A stretch of DNA of 64,000 bases. Source: Morella rubra. Lineage: Eukaryota; Streptophyta; Magnoliopsida; Fagales; Myricaceae. The notes beneath the pieces are model-generated. The model saw only the letters and a program-made list of their open reading frames with translations. It did no database searches and was not told the DNA's origin. Of this stretch, positions 22,173 through 32,820 are shown piece after piece. A program made the position numbers and the translations under genes. Location of the stretch: positions 1,823,307 to 1,887,306 of the forward strand of contig CM025851.1 of the NCBI GenBank assembly GCA_003952965.2. Reading direction: 5' to 3'. Position 1 is the first letter of the stretch; each line of letters opens with the position of its first letter.

Positions 22173-23030
22173 AAATTCATTCCAGTTTCATTAGTGGACC
22201 TAAAAGCCCATATTTTACTTTGAGCCGAAAAATTGGTTGTCTTTTTGTTTTTTCCCTGTTATACAATACATAAGATAAAGAGAATACTATTTTTAAGCAT
22301 ATCATAATTATCATTCCATCAAAGGAAAAAAAAAAACATTTGTATCCAATCATTCCATCGGTCATGCCATCCAAGGAAAAAAAAAATTGCAATTCACTAG
22401 GCAAGCAGCAAGCTTTTTAAGCATACAGATTCATTACACTTCCAGGAAAAAAGAAACATACTTATTACAGATTACACTTTTGCAGCAATAGCATAACACG
22501 GTACCCAAAAAGCATACAAATGACGCTTTGCAGCATACAAATTAAACTTTTTAGCAAATATTGCCCCACCTTCACCACTAACATCAACTAGTCCTGCAGC
22601 AAATTAATATGACTCAATCTATCTAAATAAACTTTAAATAATTATGTTCACAACTTAAAAAATCTAAACATATTAGCATAAACAAAAAGTCCAAACTCCA
22701 AACAACAAGCCATTCTTCATTTTTTAAGTTACACTAATATTTTAAGTTGTTGAAAAGCTAATTACAGAATATACAACAACCTAACAAAAACTACAGCATT
22801 CCATATAACCATTAGACCAAGAAAAATTAAACAACAAAATATATGGAATAAACTTATTTATTTTTGGGTTATGTAATACATAACAAACTTCAACTAAGTG
22901 ACTATTTTTTAAACTCTCGACTTTTGTCACAATCCATTCTTTATTTTTTTGTTGGTCTTTTTGTTCTCTTTCTAGATCGGAACCGAAATTTTCGGAATTA
23001 ACCAGATAAAATTATCACCCTTAGTGTTAT
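22134..23030. mobile_element. Probable hAT-like non-autonomous insertion at the 3' end of LecRK copy 2
   Basis: The sequence from about 22134 replaces the expected LecRK tail. It is bounded by CCGTTCCGGTTTCGGTTTCGG on the left and by GATCGGAACCGAAATTTTCGG ... TTATCACCCTTA (about 22977-23023) on the right. The GGAACCGAAA-rich ends and CACCCTTA terminus resemble short hAT derivatives common in plants and the unit ending at about 37580. No transposase frame is present, and the left terminus and target duplication are not clean. Confidence 0.5.
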
Positions 23031-23409
23031 GCTATTATTTTGAAAAGATATTGATAGTGCTAGTTTCTAGGATGTATTTTTTATTTTCAATTTTAATTTT
23101 ATAACTAATTTTTAATATTCCTATTTTGTAAGTCTTTTATTAAGTTTTATTTGAAAAATTTTAGGCTTTTTTTTAGTCTTCCTCTTAATTTTAATTTTAC
23201 TATAATATAGAACCTTCATAATAGGAAGCTTCCTAATTAGAAGCCTTAGACTATTGCCTCGCCTGCCTATCAATTTCAGTGCCCTGGTGGTGGTTGGTTG
23301 GTTTTATGGAGGGTCTAACGCACCGTATAAAGTATATAATGAAGTTTTTGACCTGTCTTGATTAATGAAAATCTAAAATTGTTATAATAATTTTTTTTTT
23401 TTTTTAAAG

Positions 23410-23855
23410 TGAGGCTATAAACTTAAGATTGAAAGTACCTGCGTTATAGCGTTATCTTAATTATAAGAAACTTGTACATTTTAATAACATGGTTCCATTT
23501 GATTGAGATATTATGTTTTTGTTTTAACATATGATAGGCGTGTAGAAGCAGGAGTTATAATAGACTAAACAGTCAGTCTCTATGGGCCCAGCAGTTTAAC
23601 ATCCATGAGAAGAAAAGAGAAAGCGAATGAGAAGTAGAATAATTTGATGGGACCCTCTTGGAGACAACTTTATTGCAGTATTTGTAGACTTTATCCATAT
23701 ACTGGCATCGTGATTTTGTGGATGTGGATGTGGATGTGGATGTTTTCCTGACGAAAAAAAAAATTGTAACATAACACGTGGATGTGGATGTTTTCCATTT
23801 GAGCTCAAGCGGACACTGACATCTCAGGTAGTGCGCCATTGAAGATGGGTTAGTT
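23410..23855. promoter_or_regulatory. Distal upstream block of LecRK copy 3, separated by inserted foldback elements
   Basis: This matches the upstream regions of copies 2 and 4 (about 19340-19710 and 33150-33615) up to GTGCGCCATTGAAGA. The matching continuation (AAGAAATGTACGGGCAGAAC) resumes only at about 25692. A short GGATGT hexamer array lies at about 23715-23745 and is not present in this form in copies 2 or 4. Confidence 0.65.
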
Positions 23856-23959
23856 AATGTTGTCATTCCGTTGTCCACGAGTGCGTGGGGGAATATTTAT
23901 TTGGGAAACTTCAATTGAATTTCTGATATAACACATAACAGTATGGCTTAATTTCATTA

Positions 23960-24455
23960 GAGCTCCAGAGATATATAAAGATAGTAAATGAGCTCTTAAG
24001 ATAATGTTTTCAATAAATAGACTCATGAGATAGAGTGTAAGTTACATCGAGGCCTTTTTGTTTATTTTCTGTCGGTCCCATTAATATCATTGTTGATAGG
24101 ATTTTAAAATTCACGTCATAACGAATTAGCAAGCATCATCTGTCTAATTAAAACATCCACGCCATATCTACGTTAGGTGTCTGCCAGCTCACCGTGCCTG
24201 GTTAAAAAAAGAAAAACAACTTAATGAGATGACATTGTTCTCCTCATTGTAGACACTTGGCGCAGATGTGGCATGAACGTTTTATTTGGACAAGTGGCGA
24301 TTTCTAATTTGTTATGACGTGGATTTTAAAGTCTTGTCAACAATAGCCATTAAAGAGGCTGACAAAAAACGAACGGAAGGGCCTTGATTTGACTTAAACT
24401 CTACTTCAAGGGCTCATTTGCAACCTTCATATACCTCAGGGGCCCTGGATGCAAT
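23960..24455. mobile_element. Foldback (MITE-like) element 1 upstream of LecRK copy 3
   Basis: Imperfect inverted arms lie at about 23960-24180 and 24255-24450. For example ATTCACGTCATAACGAATTAG on the left mirrors CTAATTTGTTATGACGTGGAT on the right, and ATCGAGGCCTTTTTGTTT mirrors AAACGAACGGAAGGGCCTTGAT with small changes. No coding capacity. Confidence 0.7.
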
Positions 24456-24518
24456 TAAGTCTAAAAATATATATGATTGCTCACATGAAGGTTCAAATTA
24501 TTATTTGACATTTTTTCT

Positions 24519-25045
24519 TAGGTTAATTACAATTTTTCCTCTTAAACTACTACCTGATTCTCAAATACCCCTACAAACTTCAACTCATTGCAATTCACCC
24601 CATAAACTATACTTTTCGTTGCGATTTCATCCCTCAACAGACTGAAGTTGTTATATCGAATAGTTTTATCCCATATGACATTTTTCTTACGTAAAAATAA
24701 AATTATACCCTCGTTTGAGTCCTCACTAATTTCTACAGTGCTTCTAGCAATTCGTAGAGTTAAAAAATAATATGTAGTTAGCTGATTTTTTTTTTAATTT
24801 TATTTAAAAACAAATAACTCATTTAGAATCGGGCTAGTTAAATTTGTATTTTTAAGTAAGGAAAATGTCACGTGTTGTTTATGTGGGATAAAAACCGTTC
24901 GATATAACAACTTTAGCAAGTTGCAGGATAAAATCGCAACGAGAAATATAGTTTGTGGAAGTGAGTTTGCAATAAGTTAAAGTTTGTTGGAGTATTTGAT
25001 AATTGGATGATAATTTGAGGGAGAAAATTGTAATTAACCTTTTTT
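24519..25045. mobile_element. Foldback (MITE-like) element 2 upstream of LecRK copy 3
   Basis: The left end AGGTTAATTACAATTTTTCC mirrors the right end AAAATTGTAATTAACCT. Inner blocks such as TTGCGATTTCATCC and GGATAAAATCGCAA, and AGTTGTTATATCGAA and TTCGATATAACAACT, pair as well. The arms are about 170-190 bp and the core is AT-rich and non-coding. Confidence 0.78.
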
Positions 25046-25067
25046 TCTTCCTTATATTTTTGGAGAA

Positions 25068-25520
25068 AAGTCATAGCTAGTCTCATAATTATATGGCAAA
25101 ATCAATTTTGTACTCGCTATTATCAAAATGGCAATTTGAGCTTTTTATCTTTTAAAAATCATCAATATATACTCCCATTCAAATTAGGCATTACGTGAAA
25201 TAAAAAGTATGTAAAATGACTGAAATGTCCCTATAGGATAAAATTTTAAAAAATAATAAAAATTTAAGAAATAAATTATTAAAATATAGTTTCAATTGTT
25301 TTATTTAAAAAATATTTTTTAATTATTTTTTTTAATATTTTATTTTAAAAAAACATTTTAATCACTTTACATACTTTTTCGTCTTAATTAAGGTCTGATT
25401 TAAAAGAAAGGTATACATTGATACTTTTTAAAAGATAAAGAACTTCTATCACCATTTTTATAATAACTAATATGAAATTAATATTACCGTATAAGTACGA
25501 GACTAACTATAAATTTTTTT
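25068..25520. mobile_element. Foldback (MITE-like) element 3 upstream of LecRK copy 3
   Basis: The left arm (about 25068-25200, with GTCATAGCTAGTCTCATAATTATATGG) is mirrored by the right arm (about 25380-25520, ending CCGTATAAGTACGAGACTAACTAT). The inner AGCTTTTTATCTTTTAAAAA pairs with TTTTTAAAAGATAAAGAACT. The core is A/T homopolymer-like. Confidence 0.7.
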
Positions 25521-26085
25521 CCACCGCTGGACGGTAGAGCTAGTAGCTTCGGTCCTGTACCACAAGTCATTTTTTATTTTATTTTTTGTCCTTCTCATTT
25601 TTATTGCTTCAATCTGATTCGCCACGGACCTGAGGGTCATGACTCACGATCTCTAGTTTTTTCCATAATGAGATTCCAAAGACTGACCACCCTAAAGAAG
25701 AAATGTACGGGCAGAACAGCCGACAAAGTTGATTAATGGAGGATGACTGAGCTGGACTCCAAAGTTTTCGTTATCCAACATCGTCTTTTTGAAAATTAAT
25801 CTCTTGTACGTGTTTGCTCAGAAAAATAGGAAAATCTTATGGACGCTTCCAGAGCATGACGCCACTGCGTTACGATTTCTAGTACTGCACGCATTAAAAA
25901 AATTAAATCACAGTACAGAAACAAAAATGTTTGGTATCGATTCGTTCTGATTCCTAGTCGGCCAATCATAAAAATGCAATGGAACTATTTTCTCTAACAG
26001 TTCCGCCCTTATCCACCAAATCAGTGTGGTCTAGTATCCTGAACTTCGTATGCCTCTCAAGGCCGATCAAAGCTGTTTCTCTGAC

Positions 26086-26673
26086 ATGGCAGAAAAACTC
26101 ATCACCCTGATCTGCGTTTTTCTTCTACTCCTGTATCCGGTAAAGCCTGATGTGGGCGACAATGGACTCTTGTTGAACGGGTTCAGCTGTGGGTTCAGTT
26201 CTGTAGGCAACAACATGAGCTTAAACGGCATTGCAGCCATTGAGAAAAAAGGCCTACTTCGGCAAACGAACGGCTCCCTCATGGAATTCGGCCACGCGTT
26301 TTATTTACGGCCCATCCAATTCAAGAACTCCAGCGGCGAAGTCATGTCCTTCTCCACCACGTTCGCTTTTGCTATAGTCAACAAGCCTGGAGAAGAAGGC
26401 GGCGATGGCCTCGCTTTCGCAATCTCTCCCACAACAGAGGTTCCCGGGGGTAATCCAGGCTCTTATCTTGGCCTATTCAAAGCCAGCAATGATGGTAATA
26501 ACTCGAACCATATATTCGCGGTCGAATTGGACTATACGCCATCATATCCGACTACATCGTCGTATTCTCTGAAAGCCAGCACGTGGACTTCGGTCGGTAC
26601 TAATCTGGATGCTGATGTTGAAGCTGGTTTAACATCCAAATTCTCTGTTTCCAGTGGAGATGACGGTAGGTAG
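26086..26673 (+). pseudogene. Chimeric, kinase-less LecRK-S.4 copy (copy 3)
   Basis: From ATG 26086 the frame encodes 195 residues. Residues 1-149 are the signal peptide and first half of the lectin domain, nearly identical to copies 2 and 4 (MAEKLITLICVFLL...IFAVELD). It then jumps in frame to the C-terminal tail of a copy-5-like gene ([16 protein letters not shown] ... SVSSGDDGR). The second lectin half with the DNHVGID metal block, the membrane helix and the whole kinase are gone, roughly 1.5 kb. The 3' flank continues as copy-5 flank. The junction sits at GAATTGGA|CTATACGCC (near 26531), where both parents carry a few similar bases. If expressed, the product would be a small secreted half-lectin, probably not folding as a lectin. 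I call it a pseudogene, but the frame is open. Confidence 0.85.
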
Positions 26674-26989
26674 GTTGGTAAAGCAAGCAGGCAGGCAGGC
26701 ATGAGAGAGTTCCGATCTCCTCTGTCCTGTTTTTTTTTCCCTTCCTGTTCTCCGCCAGTCTCTTTCGTTGGTTTCGGTCTTTGAAGTTTCACTACACAAT
26801 AAACGACATCACTTGTCAGAAAACACGTGGCAAACGGAAATCGATTAGAGAATCTATTATCTATATATGGTGGCAAAAACTACACGGTTTTCAATCCTTG
26901 TAGGAGAGACTCAAATGGCCAGCAGTGGTAGTTAGATTGGCTTCAACTGGAATATGAATTTCCCGTGTCAAATCAACTACTCGGGTTGG

Positions 26990-27120
26990 CAGAGGGGACA
27001 AAACGAGTATGAGACGACGCGTTTTATTCATATACTGTCCTGCAAGAACTCAACCACTGTCAACGTGTTGTGCTTCTCCACCGCGTTCGCTTTTTGACGC
27101 TTATTGCAGCGACTATGCGA
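26990..27120 (+). pseudogene. Degraded LecRK lectin-domain fragment, copy A
   Basis: The + strand reads a lectin-like stretch around TTRFIHILSCKNSTTVNVLC followed by FSTAF, comparable to the [23 protein letters not shown] block of the intact genes. The frame is interrupted soon after and no other LecRK parts are attached. The same scrap exists at about 42720-42850, so it predates duplication of this flank. Confidence 0.6.
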
Positions 27121-28145
27121 TTCCGATCTAAATAACAAACCGCGTTAATAACTGAAGATATGAATTCGGGAAGCCCAAAATAAAGGGAAGAAAGCTTGGA
27201 ATGGCCCAAGCACATCATAGGAGCAGATGGGCCGTTTGCACTATGCAACCTAATTTGGTGCATTCTTGTCCTAGTAAAGGCTTTTATGGTTGAGGTTGTC
27301 CTAGTTCTTCTGACCAATTTTTTTCGTCTAGGCAAGAAATGGCTTTGCTTACTAGACTCGCTTAAGGGGAGGTGAATTAATAGATTTGGCATTCCTTTCA
27401 GGATCAGGTCCTTCTATGGTAGGTTGTCTTGGGCTCTGTACGTCTCATTATTACTCGGTCGGGACTCGGTACACCATTTGCCAAATGAAAAAACATAAAT
27501 AAAAAGGTGAGTCAATATGGGAGATCCACAATTGAGGAAGCAAACAGATTACAAGCCGTTTATATGTAAATGTATAGAATTAATTAGTACCTACAGGGCT
27601 AACTCAGGCTAAGTTAAAGTGGTGATACTCTACTTTACGACTCCATCAGTCGTCTTTAATAACACAAATTAAGACACCTAGTCCCCAAAAGTATGTCTAA
27701 ACGCAATAATTGGCCTTGAAAAATTAAGATGCCTACAATACCCGCTTTGAAAAGGCGGTGATTCCTTTTACCTCTTGGAGAGGATATTTTTCAATAAGTT
27801 CCAAGTATATGCCTAAAAGCATATGTGCGAACTTAATAAAATATTTATAATAAAAAAAGAAAAAGAAAACAAAGGATGTTGGAAAACTCTTGGACTCTAT
27901 AAAGGCAGTTGTTGACTTCATACATGACATATTGCCCCATGAACCACCTCGCTAAGGTAAACCCAATTTGGTTTCTTAGATGAACCGAAAACGATGTTGA
28001 ATTTGGAACCAACTTTTGAGAGAAACTTTAGGATTTTCCTTCGACCTCTATGCGGTTTTCAACGGGGTTCGGGTCATATTGCACTCATTTTAGGTCAAAA
28101 TCAGTCATCTTGTTCATTCGTACTTCCCTCGTAGGAGTAACAGTA

Positions 28146-28222
28146 CTCCACTTCTCTACTTTACAAAGAGTAGTGCGCTGTCCTCCACTTCTCTACTTTA
28201 CAAAGAGTAGTGCGCTGTCCTT
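28146..28222 (+). repeat. Two-copy tandem duplication of about 39 bp
   Basis: The unit CTCCACTTCTCTACTTTACA followed by AAGAGTAGTGCGCTGTCCT occurs twice in tandem here. The homologous flank after LecRK copy 5 (about 44047-44085) has a single, slightly changed unit. Confidence 0.8.
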
Positions 28223-28843
28223 TTCTTTTTTTCTTTTTTATGGAAAATGTCAAAAGATTTGAGTATTAAGTTCCTCAAGGGAGAAGATCAAGGGACTAGA
28301 ATATCCCTGCTACTCAGAAATAATTACCCTCAGTAAAAATGCAGCTCTAGTTATGGGTTTCTAAGTGACTTTAATTACCAGGAAGTTCCATGCCTCTAAA
28401 ACATTCCAATCCAATGTTTTATAATTTATCCCATGGTTTTGGAATCTTTTCCTTATGGTGAAGAAAATAAAATCCTGTATATTCTCATAGTTACATATTG
28501 GTGTGGAGTCAAAATTTTGGACGTCTAAAATTTCTATCATAATAAAATAACTTTAAAAAATTCTCTCTCCACATCAAATCATCACTTTTCACCTTAAATA
28601 AATATAAAAAATTTATTTAAATCATCTCTCTCTTCACTTTTTCAACAATTCCAACACCCTAATATTTTAAAGACCCCAATATTTTAATAATCAAACACTA
28701 TAGTATAGGTTGTGATCCCATGCAATTGAAGGATTAGGTAAGTTATTAGATTAGAGCATACCTAAGCCCTACGCAATTTGATTGAGCTGCTAGTATGTTG
28801 TCCAATGTATTTTATTATTTTTTCACAGATTTAGGTATTTTTC

Positions 28844-29400
28844 AGAAGGCTAGCAGGTGGACTTCGGTCGACAGTGATGGAGATAGTTTAAGTTCCTGCT
28901 TGAGCCCGTTTCCTTTCATTTCTTAATCCTAGGAAGGGCACGTCTTGACTTTTGATACGGATCTTGTATGATTTTCAGACGCTGCATGCTGAATTCCGCA
29001 CGCCGTTTCAGAGTTTCTCGTCTCGGAAAACATGGAAATAATTAATTTGATATCATCCTTCGTAACAAAAGAAAATCTTCAATATATCAAAATACATCAA
29101 TGTTCACACTTTGATAAATTATGTACAAATTCCCGCTTACAAGTAACGATCAATTCATGTATCCTTCCGGGTTTCCTAAGTGTTGGCTGTATATTTTCAC
29201 CTCCTTTTAAAACCTCGAAAGTATTTGGATAAGTGGATTTGTAGTCACTCTTTCGTTTTATAGATGACACCTTGGTAACTTTGTAGCACATTGTCGCAGA
29301 AACGAGGACAAATGCAGATGAGTCACCTTTAGCAGGGGAAAGCTGGAGACGGAACATAACTTGAGCCTAATGAGGCCAGGCACAGCACAAGCATGCAACA
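28844..29400 (+). pseudogene. Truncated 3' end and flank of a copy-1-like LecRK
   Basis: Starting exactly at CAGAAGGCTAGCA (28843-28855) the sequence matches the coding tail of copy 1 at 15892 (GCAGAAGGCTAGCACGTGGACTTCGGTCGACAGT). It then continues, with small deletions, into the same 3' flank (CCGTTTCAGAGTTTCTCGTC at about 29004 and 16179; GAGGCCAGGCACAGCACAA at about 29371 and 16374). No lectin or kinase part is present. The upstream side is the copy-5-type flank, so this is a recombination junction. Confidence 0.85.
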
Positions 29401-30379
29401 AAGACATAGCAATTTCTAAACAAAACTAGGGGTGAAAACTGACCCCTCGGCTCAATTTTCAACCCCTACCGTCGGTTGTAGTGTTTTCTAGACCGACGGC
29501 CGAACCGCCAGACTCGGTGATCGGTTCGGCTCGGTTCGATCGGTTGGAGGGAGACAACAAAGGTGTTTAGTTGCGTGATGGCTTGCTGAAGGAAGACACT
29601 AATGGGTGTCAATGGCGTTGGTTATAGCCATAGGTCTGCTTCCTGCAACTTCAAGTGCATCTTAACAGACCAAAAATTCTTCACCGCTCTGTACGTTCTC
29701 TCGCGCTTCTCCTATAATTTATACTGCTTCTGTAGGGAAAGAGAAAACTTCATCATGCAGAGTTTTTGTTTGTGTTAAGCATCTGAAAACTACTGTAAAC
29801 AGAGGGAAGATCGTTGAAAATTAAAAACTCCGCTCCAGTGACGAATTTAATTAACTAACAGCATCACCTTCAAGTTTCAAATTATATTGAATTCATTTAA
29901 ACAAATTCCGAAAAACAGGACATGCACGAACAAAACAGTAAACCCACCTGCTTTCTCTTCAAAGCTCAATCGAAGTCAAAAGTACAGATAGATACCTTCA
30001 GGAGGCTCACTCGGCCTATGAACAAACAAAATGCTTCTTTGCTGTCAAGCCCACGATCCCTTGATCTCCGAGAAGTTGTTAAAGGCTCCATTAACAGAGA
30101 AGTCCGTGCCTTATCAATAAAAACTCCAAGCAAAGAGGATGCAACGGGTAGTACCTTGATGTACATCGACTAGGTAGCTTCGTGCAGTTAAGAGAGAGAG
30201 AGAGAGAGACCCGCGAGGGTGGGGCTGGCTAGGGTTTCAGGGGGCGTTGGGGGAAAAGACTAGCGCATAGGGTGAATTGATTCAACTAAAAGAGGGGGCG
30301 TCGGGGGAAAAAACCAACATAGGGGCAGAGACGACGTCCCCCCCCCCCCCCCCCCCAACCACTTACTATTATTTTTTCC
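29401..30379. other. Spacer with low-complexity sequence
   Basis: No gene was seen. At about 29426-29560 lies a sequence rich in CGGTTCGG/CGGCCGAAC that resembles the ends of short hAT derivatives (it opens with TAGGGGTGAAAACTG); a related G/C-rich patch is at 30820-30960. A (GA)n run lies at about 30191-30210 and a run of 19 C at 30338-30356, a place where assembly length may be wrong. Confidence 0.5.
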
Positions 30380-30770
30380 GGTTAAATACACTTTGTCCCC
30401 TTATCTTTTGGGTCATTTGCACTTTACACCCCGATGTATTATTTTTGAGATATTGGACTCCTTAATTTACACATTTTTTCAATTTAGACCCGTACCCAAA
30501 TTGCCCGTTAATTTAGATGGATTCCATCAAAACGTGGGGTGCAATGTGTAAATACCCTAAAGATAATGAGACAATTTATAAATACCCCCAAAGATAAAGG
30601 GGGCAATATGTAAAATTTTTGATGAAATCCGTCTAAATTGACGGACAATTTGGGTACGGGGTCTAAATTGAAAAAATTTGTAAGTTAAGGGGTTAAATGT
30701 CTCAAAAAAATACATCAGGGTACAAAGTATAAATAACTCCAAAAATAAGGGGACAAAGTATATTTACCCC
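30380..30770. mobile_element. Foldback (MITE-like) element of about 390 bp
   Basis: The left end GGTTAAATACACTTTGTCCCC mirrors the right end GGGGACAAAGTATATTTACCCC. Inner GACCCGTACCCAAATTG pairs with CAATTTGGGTACGGGGTC, and GATGGATTCCATCAAAA with TTTGATGAAATCCGTC. The arms are about 160 bp and there is no coding sequence. Confidence 0.85.
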
Positions 30771-31149
30771 TATTTTTTTTTAAAAGGCAAAGTTACTTAT
30801 ATACCCCTCAGTACGGTGCAGTTTGGCCCATTGGATCCCAGAACCGTGGGCCGAATCTACCCACTCGATTCTAGGAGAAATGGGCCGACGGCCGAACTGG
30901 GTTGCCCCAAAATCGGTGGAGTTAGGTCGATTTTGGCCGGTTTGGGTCGACAGTTTTTAAAGCCTAAAAATAAAAACAAAGCACTTTTTCGTGTCGGTAA
31001 GTGATGAGGAACCATGTGAAACATAGAGCTTATATGTAGAAGGCCATAAGCTAGCTAGGGTGAGCGTAAATTTTTCTGTTACCAAGGGACCATAAGCTCA
31101 ACAATTGGTAGATTCATATTTATGGCCAACACTATAAAGTTACGCAGTT

Positions 31150-31395
31150 CATATCTATTAGAGTCTCGTATTGTTTTAGGGCTATTGTAATCAGAAATTT
31201 ATAAATAAAATTTATTTTGTAATTTTATCCTTGTATCAATAAATACACAAATCTATAATCAGTTGAGCTTTTTCAAAATAGACGTAGGTCTATATACCGA
31301 ACTATTTAAATTTTGTGTCTCATATCTCTCTCTTAATCTAAATTATTTTCTCTTCTTTATTTTAATATCGGATACATTAATTTTGATTGGGCTAT
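31150..31395 (+). mobile_element. Solo or partial LTR related to the TRIM at 18.2 kb
   Basis: It shares the order TATTAGAGTCT, GGGCTATTG, TTATAAATAAA, TATGTAACCTC-like, GTAGGTCTATA.ACCGAA, TTTAAATCTTGTGTCTCA-like and CTCTCTCTTAAT with the TRIM LTRs. It ends in a degraded primer-site-like segment (TATCGGATACATTAATTTTGAT against TATGGTATCAGAGCATTTTGAT). No second LTR was seen nearby. Confidence 0.6.
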
Positions 31396-31424
31396 CCTTG
31401 TAAAAGTAGTTAGGAGTTAGGACC

Positions 31425-31680
31425 TTGTTTATTTAATAGTGGAGTCACTGTCCAGTCGTCATGAATTACCTTTATTTCAATTCCAACGACTAACTTTGCA
31501 AGAAAACCCCTTGTTGATAAGGGCTAAATTAAAGCGCTAACCAAACACCTAGCAGTTGATCTTTTACATCATAATAAGTTTAAACTACGAAGGCCTCCCC
31601 AATTTCGCAATCAAGGAGAAACAAGATGGAGGTTTACATCCTAGGGTCCAAACATATATCTCTTTCGAAGCAATACAAAT
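31425..31680. repeat. Paralogous copy of the region 3' of LecRK copy 1, without the LINE
   Basis: The sequence runs continuously where the copy-1 flank is split by the LINE. CGACTAACTTTGC (about 31488) corresponds to 17150, and AAGGGCTAAATTAAAGC (about 31516) to 18062 onward. GATCTTTTACATCATAATAAG and CCCCAATTTCGCAATCAAGG continue the match to about 31670. A (TC)n microsatellite follows at 31691-31725. Confidence 0.8.
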
Positions 31681-31686
31681 CACGTG

Positions 31687-31725
<39 letters not shown>

Positions 31726-31728
<3 letters not shown>

Positions 31729-32820
31729 AAAGTAGTAGTCCAATATATAAGGCGCAACAACAAAAGATTCCCTCGAGTCTCTGACTTCTAAATCCTGGGT
31801 AAGACTTGGGAGTGCTTTTTGCTCGAAGTGGAGGCTATCGTATGTTGTTGAGTTCGAAGTTTGTGTCTCCCGTCAAATCGGAAAGCATCCATCCCTCCGA
31901 AGAATTAATAAAATGGAAAATCGAAGTAGCCGATATATATATCTTAAGATTTTGATTTTAAAATAATTAATTGAGGTTATTTTTGAAATTTTTGAAATTC
32001 TTATAAAATTTAATTTAACCTAATAAAATTTCGTTGTGAGACTTAATCTTTATAAAATTTATCTTTCATTCATTCTTATTTTTTATTTTATGTGAGATTC
32101 AGAATATTATATTAATAATCTTCAAATAAATTTCAAAACGGCAAAAATATAAGTGAAATTCGTTAAAAATTTGAAAGGAGAAATTAAAATTTGAAGAAAG
32201 AGAGTTATGGGCACTTCCGTGTTTTGAAACTGAACGTTGGAGACATACCCACGGGTGAAGAATGTTGGAGACAAAGACGAGCGATTCACCAAGAGGATGC
32301 ATACCCACGTTATTGCCTTTGCAATTTGTTTCTTCAGAGCTGCATACAACGATTGAAAATTATATTGATATGTTAGTTGATGGCAGAAGCAATCTATTTG
32401 TATATTGATAAATGCACTTGCTTTCCCTTTACCTTCAGCTTGCGTCCGCCTTTTCTTAAAGCGCCAACTTCTTTTCATAAAGTATCCCTTTTTTGTTAAT
32501 TGGTGTGAACAGTCCATGTGTCGCGGTGTCAGACACCCTCCAGACAGTCCTCTGTTTAGATGAAAGCATCAACCATGGCTTCTTTTCATAATATATACGA
32601 AGATGATGAATGGCTTGTGACTCTGGGCAAAAGCTCGCTGATGGATGCGATTCTTCCATTTGTTTATACCATTTCCGTTTGGTTAGAAATTACCCTAAAA
32701 GCATTGTATTTTAGTTATCTTTACTTGTGGGTTCACCAATGATGGAAATAGCAATGCAACAAAAAGCAACTAGTAAGGAAAATCGGGAAATGAATTTATC
32801 AAATTTCACTGAAGTGTTGT
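31726..32820. other. AT-rich spacer, no gene seen
   Basis: Several short frames on both strands overlap here but none resembles a known protein. It lies between two blocks duplicated from the copy-1 to copy-2 interval. Confidence 0.5.

Larger units (their letters stand above)
26674..28843. repeat. Duplicated LecRK 3' flank, copy A (matches 42303-44703)
   Basis: Together with the coding tail (from about 26533) this is collinear with the region after LecRK copy 5. Shared landmarks include GGTTGGTAAAGCA.GCAGGCAGGC, the lectin scrap, GGAGGTGAATTAATAGATTTGG, CCCGCTTTGAAA.GGCGGTGATTCC, GTTTTCAACGGGGTT and TAGAGCATA.CTAAGCCC. Compared with the other copy it lacks about 190 bp near 26795 and 110 bp near 27270, and has about 95 bp extra near 26900. 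It ends abruptly at about 28843. Confidence 0.85.
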
